DNA from: Nitrospirota bacterium
Lineage (GTDB): Bacteria; Nitrospirota; Thermodesulfovibrionia; Thermodesulfovibrionales; UBA1546
Assembly (NCBI GenBank): GCA_016212165.1
Contig: JACRGY010000057.1
Span: 27,346 to 91,345, forward strand
Direction: 5' to 3'
DNA length: 64,000 nucleotides
Under the pieces are notes generated by a model, which saw only the letters and a list, made by a program, of their open reading frames with translations, did not search any database and had not been told where the DNA came from. A program made the position numbers and the translations under genes. Below, piece by piece: positions 44,984 through 53,984 of the stretch (within the stretch, counting starts at the first letter, position 1; each line of letters begins with the position of its first letter).

Positions 44984-45841
44984 ATGGGAAGATACAGAAA
45001 AATACTTGTGGCTGTTGACGGCTCGGATTCAAGCAAGAATGCCTTCAGGCAGGCATGCAGGATTGCCCGCCAGGATGCGAGCTGGATAACAGTTATTACG
45101 ACAATCCCGTTTTATCAGGACCTGTTTCAAATGCCCAGCATACAGGAAAAAGTGAGCAAGACCCTGAGAGAAGACGGAGAGAAAGTGATCTCAGAGATTA
45201 AAAAAATTGCAGATCAGGAAGATGCCTTCATAAGGCCGGTTATTGAGGAAGGGAGTCCGGTTAACACCATTGTGGATACTGCCGGTGAGAATAATTTTGA
45301 TCTGATAGTCATGGGCCGGCACGGCAAGTCCCAGCTTGAAAGGGCTTTGGTCGGAAGCGTCACAGCCCGTGTTATAGGCCACAGCCGCGGAGATGTCCTT
45401 ATTATCCCGAAGAATGCCTCTATCGGCTGGGATAATATACTCATCTCAACAGACGGTTCGAAATACAGCACAGCTGCTACAGAAAAGGCAATTGACCTTG
45501 CAGAGTCCTACGGCGGCCAGTTACAGGCATTGTCTGTTGTTGATGTTACAGAGGAATTTCAGACTGAAGCGCCGGGCGCTGTTGAAGAGCTTGTCAGAAA
45601 GGCAAAAGGGTTTGTGGATGATGTCAGGAAAAAAGCAGAGACACAGGGAATAAAAACAGAGGCCCTTGTCAGGGAAGGAGAGACCTTTAAGGTTATTACG
45701 GACCTCTCAAAAGAATATAAAACCGATGTTATAGTCATGGGAAGCCACGGACGTACAGGGATGAACAGGCTCCTGATGGGGAGCGTTACTGAAAAAGTTA
45801 TTGGTTATGCACCGTGTCCGGTGCTTGTTGTTAAGGTATAA
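44984..45841 (+). CDS. Universal stress protein, tandem domains
   Basis: KILVAVDGSDSSKNAF, MGRHGKSQLERALVGS, MGSHGRTGMNRLLMGS. Confidence 0.92.
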   Translation: MGRYRKILVAVDGSDSSKNAFRQACRIARQDASWITVITTIPFYQDLFQMPSIQEKVSKTLREDGEKVISEIKKIADQEDAFIRPVIEEGSPVNTIVDTAGENNFDLIVMGRHGKSQLERALVGSVTARVIGHSRGDVLIIPKNASIGWDNILISTDGSKYSTAATEKAIDLAESYGGQLQALSVVDVTEEFQTEAPGAVEELVRKAKGFVDDVRKKAETQGIKTEALVREGETFKVITDLSKEYKTDVIVMGSHGRTGMNRLLMGSVTEKVIGYAPCPVLVVKV

Positions 45842-45859
45842 ACAATGAAAGGAGGAGTT

Positions 45860-46030
45860 ATGAAGAAACTGATAAGGAAAGTAGAGGCTTTGATGGCGGC
45901 TGCAACATTTGCAGAGGCAGGAGAACACGAGACCGCAAGAGAGATTATGAAGGAAGAAGAAAAACGCAGCGATAAGAGAGATGATGCAAGGCCAACTCAG
46001 AGGCCGAGGCCCGGACTCAGGGCATCGTAA
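45860..46030 (+). CDS. Small protein carrying only the TFAEAGEHETARE module
   Basis: VEALMAAATFAEAGEHETAREIM matches the N-termini of 34701 and 42207 proteins; RBS ggagga. Confidence 0.6.
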   Translation: MKKLIRKVEALMAAATFAEAGEHETAREIMKEEEKRSDKRDDARPTQRPRPGLRAS

Positions 46031-46055
46031 ATAAGGAATTGATTTTGTAATAAAA

Positions 46056-46084
46056 AGGCCCCTGTTTTAGAAAGGGGCTTTTTT
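46056..46084 (+). terminator. Rho-independent terminator
   Basis: gcccct gttttagaa aggggc tttttt. Confidence 0.8.
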
Positions 46085-46118
46085 GTTATTCCGGATCTTT
46101 CCGTTGCCTGGAGCTGAT

Positions 46119-46520
46119 TTATGCTAAAACATGGTTTTGTGCGTATTGTATTGCAACTTCGTAGGCAATAGCTGAGTGGTCAGCGGAAGGGCTGTTGCCT
46201 TCACAACTGAGCTCTCCTTTTGTTGCCTCCCTGTGGTTTCTGATCATTGAGGTTATAACCTGAGTCAGATCGAATCCGCCATCAGAGCAATCCTTGCTCA
46301 AACAGTCTACCCTGAACAAAGCATAACTGCTGGGAAAGAAATTTACGGTGCGCGGTAGAGATTTTTGTATCCCCTTCTGATTGTACATCATGCTGATGAC
46401 GATGCTTGCAACCTCAGGGAACTGTTTAGCCACAAAGCCCGCATCAACCCTTCGTTGCAGCCTTTCGGCCCTTGCCACATTCTTTCTGCTGTTCATGCTG
46501 TTGTTCATATCCCTCCCCAA
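46119..46520 (-). CDS. Hypothetical protein
   Basis: 133-aa ORF in an otherwise empty interval; no family recognised. Confidence 0.45.
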   Translation of the reverse strand: MGRDMNNSMNSRKNVARAERLQRRVDAGFVAKQFPEVASIVISMMYNQKGIQKSLPRTVNFFPSSYALFRVDCLSKDCSDGGFDLTQVITSMIRNHREATKGELSCEGNSPSADHSAIAYEVAIQYAQNHVLA

Positions 46521-46524
46521 TGAT

Positions 46525-46555
46525 AAGGCCCCCTCACTTAATGCGAGGGGGCCTT
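46525..46555. terminator. Hairpin/terminator 3' of the cold-shock gene
   Basis: aaggccccctc acttaatgc gagggggcctt. Confidence 0.65.
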
Positions 46556-46565
46556 TCCTATCTAA

Positions 46566-46766
46566 TTACAGTTTAACTACGTTGATTGCCTTGGGTCCTT
46601 TTGGGCCCTTTTCAATATCAAAGCTGACCTTGTCACCTTCGGCAAGGGTCTTAAATCCATTGCCCTGGATTGACGTATGGTGTACAAAAGCTTCGCTTCC
46701 GTCATCATTCGTAATAAAACCAAAACCCTTGGATTCGTTGAACCACTTCACTGTTCCATTAGCCAT
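46566..46766 (-). CDS. csp: Cold-shock domain protein
   Basis: [34 protein letters not shown]. Confidence 0.97.
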   Translation of the reverse strand: MANGTVKWFNESKGFGFITNDDGSEAFVHHTSIQGNGFKTLAEGDKVSFDIEKGPKGPKAINVVKL

Positions 46767-46812
46767 TTTTTTACCTCCTTTTTTATGAACTGAAATTTCA
46801 GAAGGCATCAAT

Positions 46813-46849
46813 AAAAAAAGGCCGCAAAGTCAATAGTCTTTGTGGCCTT
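46813..46849 (-). terminator. Intrinsic terminator-like hairpin in the csp leader
   Basis: Minus strand AAGGCCACAAAG-actattga-CTTTGCGGCCTTTTTTT upstream of the csp RBS. Confidence 0.65.
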
Positions 46850-47048
46850 GTGCAATCGCAAAAACTTCTAAAATTCTGGCTTTAGGATAGCATGTCCCCG
46901 AACAGTTAGTCAAGGAAAATCCAGAGGTGTCAAGCCAACAGTTACTCTTAGCTTTTATTCGTGTATGGCTTCATTGTAGCGGGGGGAGTTGCGCTTAATC
47001 GTTGTTTTTACGTATTGTAAAGTAACTTATCTGTCTGGGAGATATAGC

Positions 47049-47549
47049 ATGAGAAAGCCATTGCCGAAGAAAACAAGCGCTTCGCCTTACATTACGCCTG
47101 CGGGGCAGAAACGCTTACAAGAGGAGCTGTCATATCTCTGGAAGGTGAAACGGCCGCAGGTGACCAGGGCAGTTTCAGAAGCTGCTGCCATGGGCGACCG
47201 TTCTGAAAACGCAGAGTATATTTACGGTAAAAAGCAGTTAAGGGAGATTGATGCCCGCATACATTTTCTTAAAAAAAGATTGGGCGAGCTGGTTGTAGTG
47301 GACAGGATACCTGATGATACTTCAAAGGTATTTTTTGGCGCATGGGTTGAAATAGAGGATACCGGCGGGAATGTGCAACAGTATCGCATTGTCGGCCCTG
47401 ATGAAAGCGATGCAGAGAAGAATTTTATCAGTATTGATTCACCTGTGGCAAAGGCTTTGTTGCGCAGAACAGAAGGTGATGAGGTTGTTGTGTCCAGGCC
47501 AAACGGCAAAGCCTCTTTTGTTATAACATCCATCCATTATCAGTTATAA
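47049..47549 (+). CDS. greB: Transcript cleavage factor GreA/GreB family
   Basis: YITPAGQKRLQEELSYLWKVKRPQVTRAVSEAAAMGDRSENAEYIYGKKQLREIDARI. Confidence 0.93.
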   Translation: MRKPLPKKTSASPYITPAGQKRLQEELSYLWKVKRPQVTRAVSEAAAMGDRSENAEYIYGKKQLREIDARIHFLKKRLGELVVVDRIPDDTSKVFFGAWVEIEDTGGNVQQYRIVGPDESDAEKNFISIDSPVAKALLRRTEGDEVVVSRPNGKASFVITSIHYQL

Positions 47550-47563
47550 AATCTAAAAGCGCC

Positions 47564-47905
47564 TTAAAGCCCGAGGGCCTGCGTCAACCTTTTTCTCTGT
47601 TTTTCGATTGCCCTTTGTCCGTGCTCAATCGCTGTTACAAGCTCTTTTTTGGCCTTGTCTGACAGGCCCATCCCCTGTTCAATAACATCCTCGGTCTTTT
47701 CCTTTAAATTCTCAGCGAACCCATGCACATCCTCAATGGTCTCCTCAATTAAATCAACCGCGTTATTTTTTATGCGGCGTGCTGTCTTGGAGATATCCTT
47801 TCTGGTCTCTCTGCCTGACCTGGGTGCATACAGAAGAGCAATAGCAGCTCCTATTACTCCGCCCAGTAAAAAAGCTCCGCCAATCTTTGTTGCATTGTCT
47901 TTCAT
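47564..47905 (-). CDS. YtxH domain protein
   Basis: GGAFLLGGVIGAAIALLYAPRSGRETRKDI. Confidence 0.85.
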   Translation of the reverse strand: MKDNATKIGGAFLLGGVIGAAIALLYAPRSGRETRKDISKTARRIKNNAVDLIEETIEDVHGFAENLKEKTEDVIEQGMGLSDKAKKELVTAIEHGQRAIEKQRKRLTQALGL

Positions 47906-48055
47906 AATGCCCTCCCTGTTGAAAGAAACATTTCCTCTTAAATTAAGCCTATCACATACAAAGATAATGTCAAGAAAGCCTTGAAGTAAAACTGCCATAG
48001 TTACAAAGTCCATGGCGGTCAGGTAAAATAAATTACGTACAGGAGGCAACAGAGA

Positions 48056-48706
48056 TTGACCACAGATAAGGGAATGACTTTAATCAATAGAATTGAGAAA
48101 TACAAGTTGATGGTTGCTGTGCGCACTGATACCCCTGAGAAGGCATATGAGGCTGCCAGAGCATGTATAGAGGGAGGAGTCAGGTTTGTAGAAATTACTT
48201 TTAGTGTCCCTGAAGCAGAGGGAGTAATAAAAAAGCTGAGCAAAGATAAAAGAGCTTCAATCGGTGCAGGAACCATCCTTAGCATAAAAGATGCAAAAAA
48301 AGCCCTGAAGGCAGGCGCCCGATATATCGTCAGCCCTAATGTTGATGAAAAGGTAATTAAGTTCACCAAAAAACAAGGGGCTGTAGCCATCCCCGGCGCA
48401 TGTACTCCCACAGAGATATATAATGCCCATAGAGCGGGCGGAGATATTATAAAACTCTTCCCCTTTGTCCAGATAGGAGGCCTGGATTTCCTGAAGGAAA
48501 TAAGAGGGCCTTTGCCTTTCATAAAATATATGCTGGCCGGCGGCCTGAATCTGGACAATATTCCTGAATATCTTGCTGTAAGGCCGTCATGTGTTCTTGT
48601 GGGTTCTTCCATAATAAAACGTGAACTTGTAATGGCTGAGGACTGGACAGGTATTACAGCAATTGCGAAAAAGTTTGTTGAGAAGATAAATGAAGGGCAG
48701 GCATAA
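48056..48706 (+). CDS. eda: KDPG/KHG aldolase
   Basis: VAVRTDTPEKA, GVRFVEITFSVPEAE, IGAGTILSIKDAKKALKAGARYIVSPN, KLFPF. Confidence 0.92.
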   Translation: MTTDKGMTLINRIEKYKLMVAVRTDTPEKAYEAARACIEGGVRFVEITFSVPEAEGVIKKLSKDKRASIGAGTILSIKDAKKALKAGARYIVSPNVDEKVIKFTKKQGAVAIPGACTPTEIYNAHRAGGDIIKLFPFVQIGGLDFLKEIRGPLPFIKYMLAGGLNLDNIPEYLAVRPSCVLVGSSIIKRELVMAEDWTGITAIAKKFVEKINEGQA

Positions 48707-48852
48707 AATCAGGGCTCAATCTTTTCGCTTCTTGCCATGAATTTTGATTGTTAAGCTTTCGGAAGATTTTTTTATCGGGGGCAGGGGACAAGGGTTTTGA
48801 GGGGATTTAAAATGAGTGCTGAACTATTTTTATTTTGATGACAAAACCTCTT

Positions 48853-51800
48853 TTACTGCCAAACTCGTCTAACTTCAGGCAAGGGATCGCTTAAAGAAAT
48901 TTTCTTCCAAGTTTCAAGTATCTTAGGGATTTCCTTATTATTTTGGTTCAAATACTTGTCAATGTTAAATGCTAATTTTGATGACAATTCACGATATGTG
49001 GGCCTATCTTCAATGTGAATTGTATCAGAAAGATTATTGAGTTGTTCACGATCCGTGATGCCAGGCAACTCTGTTTCCTTTAATAAATATTCCAAGGCTA
49101 TGCACAAAGATTCTATCTGTTTACTATCTAAGATTTTCGGATACCACTTTAGTACACTTACTAAAATTTCCAATGCAGAATTCAACCCAGGCTGACGTCG
49201 AGCCGCTATTCTATCCACTAGAGCCGAAAGTAAATCATCAGGCGGAATTTTTATTTTACCCTTTGCGCCATAAGCTATCCAATAGAAAATTCCTGATATA
49301 GTATTTCTGATGGATTCTTCATCAGTAGAATTTAATCCGATTCGTAGCTTAAAGCAGATTTCGTCATAATAGGAATCATCGATAAATAAAATCGCAGGTA
49401 AAGCCTGCAATATATTAATACCTAACTCCTCCATTTCAAAAAGTAAGTTTTTGCAAAGGTTTTTGATGCCAGCCTCTGAGTTGCTTATCCTCGGCAATAC
49501 CACTTGAGATACAACTGGTACTAATTGGGAAAAGCCTTCATGCATTTGCTCGGAAAAATTCATTTTTTCTTCGCGTAATTCAATTTTTTCTTCGTTCCAC
49601 CAAGCAAGTGCTTTCCTAATTAGCTGTTCTGCCTCATCCTGTGACCAATCGATATATTTTTCATCTCTCCCCTGTGAAAATAAGGGTCCGGTGCTGCCTA
49701 ACAATTCAGTTAGATGTTTTAAGTTCCCTGAACCCATGGCAGAGCTTTTAACTTTTTCTCCTTTAGAATTTGTAGATAGGTGTACAACCCGAGGAAAATC
49801 AGCCGTGAGCATGTATTTTTTAAATTTATCCCTAACATTGTTCGCCTCACCTTGTGGCTCAAAGAGAAACGCAAAATCATAAAATATTGTATCTAACGGA
49901 AGGTTAGTTGCAGGATTAATCCTTGACCATAAAGCTTCACCATATGCCTCTTTTTCTGCATATGTGAAGCCGTTTATTTCATCTATCTTTGAAAGCCGTG
50001 TTATTGCATGTTTTCGTGCGATAGGCTCTACACCGTCTTTAACGATTCTTATTAAATTCTTAATAGAAGGAGTCCAAGACGAACGGTCAAAATTTTTATC
50101 TAGCCTAAAATCCTCAGTCCACCTAATATAAGAAGTAGGCTCTTTAAAATCAAAAAACCATTGAGGATTAAATCCGTTTTCGGTTAGTATTGGAAGTGAG
50201 AGCAAAGCCGAGATGTTATTCAATATATCAGTCTGAGGCATAGCATATAAAATTCTTTTAAAAAGCTCGTCGGCTTTTCTGTGCCATATTGAACTTGAAC
50301 TCCTATATAAATCAATTGTAAATTCGAGCAGTCTCTGTAAATTCTCTTTTGATAACCGAAAGCAAAGACGGGACAACAACTCAGGAAGAGTAAACAAAAA
50401 CATAGATTGTAGTCCGCGCGATAGATGATCAGCATCTTTTTTGATAACTTCAAATAATGTGTTAAAAATAACGCTATACAGTAGTTCCACCTCCTCGACT
50501 GTCAAAGTTGCTATGCGCACTCGGTCGAAATATTTTTTAATCGTATCTCCGTCACCAGCCCGTACCATTAAACTCATTGCCCACAATAAATGATAGGGTG
50601 CAAGTCGCTCGACCGCATTTTTTACTTCATCATAAAACATTGTTATATGACCACATTTAACAGGTAGCGCACCGTCCTCAAACATTCTGATGAGTGCATA
50701 AGCCTTACAATATGCAGAATCCATAAATTCTTGGGAACCATAATGATTTGTTATGGTAACAATATCAGGATCAAATTCTTTCTTCACGGCTTTGCCCGTT
50801 TTCTTGCGTGGTTTAGTGCTGCTGAAATCAGATTTTAATTCGTTAAAAATAGACCACGGATTGCAATTATAAATTTCCAATTTGTCGAATCGATTTTGAT
50901 AATGTGCAGTGAAGTCTCTCGATACTGTTTCGTTACCTTTAATAAAGTTTAGTAGAAATATTGTCCAACCTTCCTGTGATAATAAGGAATAATCAATAGA
51001 GTAGGGCTGAAGACGTGAACGTATTTTTATTAATGCCTCCTCAGCAATTTTGCTGGCTTCCTTTAATTCACCAATCTCCGCTAAAATCGATGCTCGTTTT
51101 ACCTGCCAAAATGGATAGTCATATTTTTCAGGCCAATTTTCAAGATTTTGACGGACTTTCTTTAAATCCAAACGGCAAAGATGATACAGTGTGTCTTCAT
51201 AAAGCCAACGCATTTGCCACTCAGTATGTTGGTGAATTATTTGTTTTAAATGATTCATCCATATTTTAAATCGCTCAAATTGATGATCTTCCCTATAACT
51301 GCGAGCTATAGCAAAAACCATTTCGACCCAGCAGTTTAGAATTTTATTCCAGTCTAATTGGCAATAATTCTTATTATCTGGTCTTATGAGCGCCTCAGTC
51401 ATATCCAGGTAATTTGGTAAAGGACAATAGGCACTGAGAATTTCATCGGTTTTATCGGTAACCTCCTTAAACATGGGGGTTAATGTTTTTTCCAAGCGCC
51501 AATTTAATTCGTATAGCATAAATAAGTTTAAAGGGGGTGAAAGCTTATCAACAGCTCTTATTATCGGAAGTACCCAGTGTTCTGTATAAAGACGCAAACT
51601 GTTTCTACTACTCTTAGGTGCAATTACCCATCCAGGATATTCAGTACTGATTTGACGCCAGTTCTCATACACTTTCTCTAAATTTCCGTCACCTAAATCT
51701 GGATATATATCAGAATGCTCGGTTAAAGGTGCCGGTCCGGGCGGAATCGGTGGCAAATCATCGCTTTTTTTCAGAATATTTCTTCGTACAGGATTTGGCC

Positions 51801-52725
51801 ACTTCGAAATATCCGGAGGTTCGCCATTCCTTAAATTCAAAAAAAACCACTCCAATGCTTTTGCATGTCTTTGATCTACATCAGGCCACTGTGTTTGTGG
51901 GAAGAGAGAAGATAAATCTATGGGTATAATTTTTGTCTCAAATGTCTCATATTGAGCTGGAGTTAGATTCAAAATGCCCACTAAATAAATTGGAGGAGTA
52001 GATTCTCCTAAATTTTTATGCACCCATTTGGTCCAATGTAAAAAATTCGGATCATCCCCAGAGAAACCGACAAGACAAAATATGTTTTCCATCATGGACT
52101 GCTGAACCATATTTACGAGTGGAGCATATTTTTCAGGATATAGACGGTAATCCTCGTCGGTTATAATGAACGGGCGATGAGAAGGAAAACTGCCATGAAG
52201 TTTTACTATCCTTGGTTTCATTTTGCCCGGGATATCTGAAATAGTATAAATTAGATCATATTTTCTTTCGTGAATGGCAGGCATTGTTCTCTCTATTAAC
52301 GTATCATAGTTGGTAGTAAAAACATCAGACCATGGCAACGAAAGAAGTAATTCGTGTAGATTCCCAGGATAATAACTGTTATCAGGCAAGGTTTGGATTA
52401 GGAAGTCACTTAATGCTTGTCTGCCAAAAGTATCTATGTATTTGCCAGCAAGTGTTAGAGGTCCTAATTTGGAAATATCCTGCGCCTTTTTTGATCCTGC
52501 TTCTGACTGGTAAAGGGATTCATAGAAACGACTTGCAATCTCGTCCCATAAAGGGAATGGGGGAGTATTTTCTGATATTTTTTTGGCATTCCTGCTAAAG
52601 CCCGCACCAACCATAACTGCTGCTTGGCCAAACTCACGACCACACCAAAGACGCTTTCGAATCAAATCTATATGTTTTTGGTCTTTAAATATATCATCAT
52701 TATTCATAACCGACACAAAATCCAA
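48853..52725 (-). CDS. Large SIR2-domain protein with long helical C-terminus (DSR-like anti-phage defense candidate)
   Basis: VGAGFSRNA, PWSDVFTTNYDTLIERT, KLHGSFPSHRPFIITDEDY, LVGFSGDDPNFLHW; start either TTG 52725 or ATG 52707. Confidence 0.85.
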   Translation of the reverse strand: MDFVSVMNNDDIFKDQKHIDLIRKRLWCGREFGQAAVMVGAGFSRNAKKISENTPPFPLWDEIASRFYESLYQSEAGSKKAQDISKLGPLTLAGKYIDTFGRQALSDFLIQTLPDNSYYPGNLHELLLSLPWSDVFTTNYDTLIERTMPAIHERKYDLIYTISDIPGKMKPRIVKLHGSFPSHRPFIITDEDYRLYPEKYAPLVNMVQQSMMENIFCLVGFSGDDPNFLHWTKWVHKNLGESTPPIYLVGILNLTPAQYETFETKIIPIDLSSLFPQTQWPDVDQRHAKALEWFFLNLRNGEPPDISKWPNPVRRNILKKSDDLPPIPPGPAPLTEHSDIYPDLGDGNLEKVYENWRQISTEYPGWVIAPKSSRNSLRLYTEHWVLPIIRAVDKLSPPLNLFMLYELNWRLEKTLTPMFKEVTDKTDEILSAYCPLPNYLDMTEALIRPDNKNYCQLDWNKILNCWVEMVFAIARSYREDHQFERFKIWMNHLKQIIHQHTEWQMRWLYEDTLYHLCRLDLKKVRQNLENWPEKYDYPFWQVKRASILAEIGELKEASKIAEEALIKIRSRLQPYSIDYSLLSQEGWTIFLLNFIKGNETVSRDFTAHYQNRFDKLEIYNCNPWSIFNELKSDFSSTKPRKKTGKAVKKEFDPDIVTITNHYGSQEFMDSAYCKAYALIRMFEDGALPVKCGHITMFYDEVKNAVERLAPYHLLWAMSLMVRAGDGDTIKKYFDRVRIATLTVEEVELLYSVIFNTLFEVIKKDADHLSRGLQSMFLFTLPELLSRLCFRLSKENLQRLLEFTIDLYRSSSSIWHRKADELFKRILYAMPQTDILNNISALLSLPILTENGFNPQWFFDFKEPTSYIRWTEDFRLDKNFDRSSWTPSIKNLIRIVKDGVEPIARKHAITRLSKIDEINGFTYAEKEAYGEALWSRINPATNLPLDTIFYDFAFLFEPQGEANNVRDKFKKYMLTADFPRVVHLSTNSKGEKVKSSAMGSGNLKHLTELLGSTGPLFSQGRDEKYIDWSQDEAEQLIRKALAWWNEEKIELREEKMNFSEQMHEGFSQLVPVVSQVVLPRISNSEAGIKNLCKNLLFEMEELGINILQALPAILFIDDSYYDEICFKLRIGLNSTDEESIRNTISGIFYWIAYGAKGKIKIPPDDLLSALVDRIAARRQPGLNSALEILVSVLKWYPKILDSKQIESLCIALEYLLKETELPGITDREQLNNLSDTIHIEDRPTYRELSSKLAFNIDKYLNQNNKEIPKILETWKKISLSDPLPEVRRVWQ

Positions 52726-52764
52726 AAGACTTGGCCTATCTTCAAAACGTTTTTTCTCCCGCCT
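52709..52764 (-). repeat. Direct repeat R1 (coding-derived, overlaps the start of the SIR2 CDS)
   Basis: accgacacaaaatccaaaagacttggcctatcttcaaaacg...tctcccgcct, near-identical to R3. Confidence 0.75.
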
Positions 52765-52904
52765 ATCCAGCCTTCTTTTTTGCCATAATTTTCAAAAGTA
52801 TTTTATAAGGTTTAGAAGCAGATAATCAAGGGCAATAAAATCTGTTTGTTAATGTTCAAACAACATACAACAAATTTGTTATACAACGATTTTGTTGTTT
52901 TGGC

Positions 52905-52990
52905 AGGATAGGACTATCTTCAAACTGTCTTTTCTTCCGCTTGTCAGAATCAATTAAAAAAGTTCTATAGTCAGGAAGTTAGGCAGAGGC
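52905..52990 (-). repeat. Direct repeat R2 (diverged)
   Basis: ggataggactatcttcaaactgtcttttcttccgcttgtcagaatcaattaaaaaagttctatagtcaggaagt matches the R3 layout. Confidence 0.65.
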
Positions 52991-53001
52991 AATAAATGAA
53001 A

Positions 53002-53211
53002 TCATTTTGCCTTTCTCTTGCCTTTTATTTCTTTTACAATGCTTTTGACATTTAAACCTTTCTGCAACTTTTCTCTTTCTCTTGTGTAATCTCCTATGCC
53101 AACCTCATATTGCTGCAGAAAACGCACCATCCCTACAGGCCCAAGTTTTTTGGCCAAAGTCTCTATCCCTAACTTCCTTATAGCGGTGGGATTCAATGTA
53201 TGAGTGCTCAT
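53002..53211 (-). CDS. Putative antitoxin partner of the PIN protein
   Basis: MSTHTLNPTAIRKLGIETLAKKLGPVGMVRFLQQYEVGIGDYTREREK; ATG overlaps the PIN stop. Confidence 0.7.
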   Translation of the reverse strand: MSTHTLNPTAIRKLGIETLAKKLGPVGMVRFLQQYEVGIGDYTREREKLQKGLNVKSIVKEIKGKRKAK

Positions 53212-53663
53212 TTCCCAATCACCTCCATTAACCATATTACAGGGTTTTCTACCCTCACTTCAAGAACATTTTTATTCTGCAAAGCTTTATTTAAAAAGCC
53301 ATCGTCTGTTGTTAATAATACACCAGCCTTGCCCTTTTCTGCACATGCAATATGCAGAGAATCGAATGGCTTAAAACCTATTTTTTCAAGTTCTATCGCT
53401 CTTTTTTCTGCTTCTTCATCAATGGATATATAGTGTTTTAACAAAAAAGATAAGATGCTGACTTTTTGTCCTTTGTCCTCATCAAGTATCTTTGAAGTTT
53501 CAATATCAATAACTTCACTATTGAGTAAAACCCAGTCTTTAGTTTGACTGTGATTAAGGATAGCAAGGACAGCCTCTGATTCAAGTCGCACCCTATCTTG
53601 AATATGGTCATCAAAAGGTCTGCTTAAACAACAAACATCAAGATAAATTCTCATGTGTTCCAT
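53208..53663 (-). CDS. PIN-domain toxin-like protein
   Basis: MRIYLDVCCLSRPFDDHIQDRVRLESEAV, FDSLHIACAEKGKAGVLLTTDDGFL. Confidence 0.85.
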   Translation of the reverse strand: MEHMRIYLDVCCLSRPFDDHIQDRVRLESEAVLAILNHSQTKDWVLLNSEVIDIETSKILDEDKGQKVSILSFLLKHYISIDEEAEKRAIELEKIGFKPFDSLHIACAEKGKAGVLLTTDDGFLNKALQNKNVLEVRVENPVIWLMEVIGK

Positions 53664-53697
53664 ATTTTACCACATACCGAGGAAATGCAAAACCTAC

Positions 53698-53795
53698 ACC
53701 GATACAAAATCCAACAGACTTGGCCTATCTTCAAAACATCTTTTCTTCCGCTTGCTGAGTTCAATGATAAAAGTTCCATAATCAAGAAGTAGGTG
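53698..53795 (-). repeat. Direct repeat R3 (upstream of the PIN-antitoxin pair)
   Basis: accgatacaaaatccaacagacttggcctatcttcaaaacatcttttcttccgcttgctgagttcaatgataaaagttccataatcaagaagtagg. Confidence 0.75.
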
Positions 53796-53984
53796 AGGAA
53801 CTCACTTCCATTTTTAGTCCATTTTTGGAAGTTCCGTTTCCAAAAAAAATAAGGCAAATAAGTTCACTCCACGAAAACCCCGGCGTATAATGCTTTCCTT
53901 GAAATCAGTAAATTGTGTATAATTCAATATCCCCTTTGTGTGGCGTCACATGAATGGAGTAATATTTCCGGAGGTTATTAATAT

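Noticed and set aside
48706-48853. Looked for a fourth copy of the R repeat downstream of the SIR2 gene to close the cassette
   Set aside because: No recognisable match by eye; the island boundary on this side is undefined
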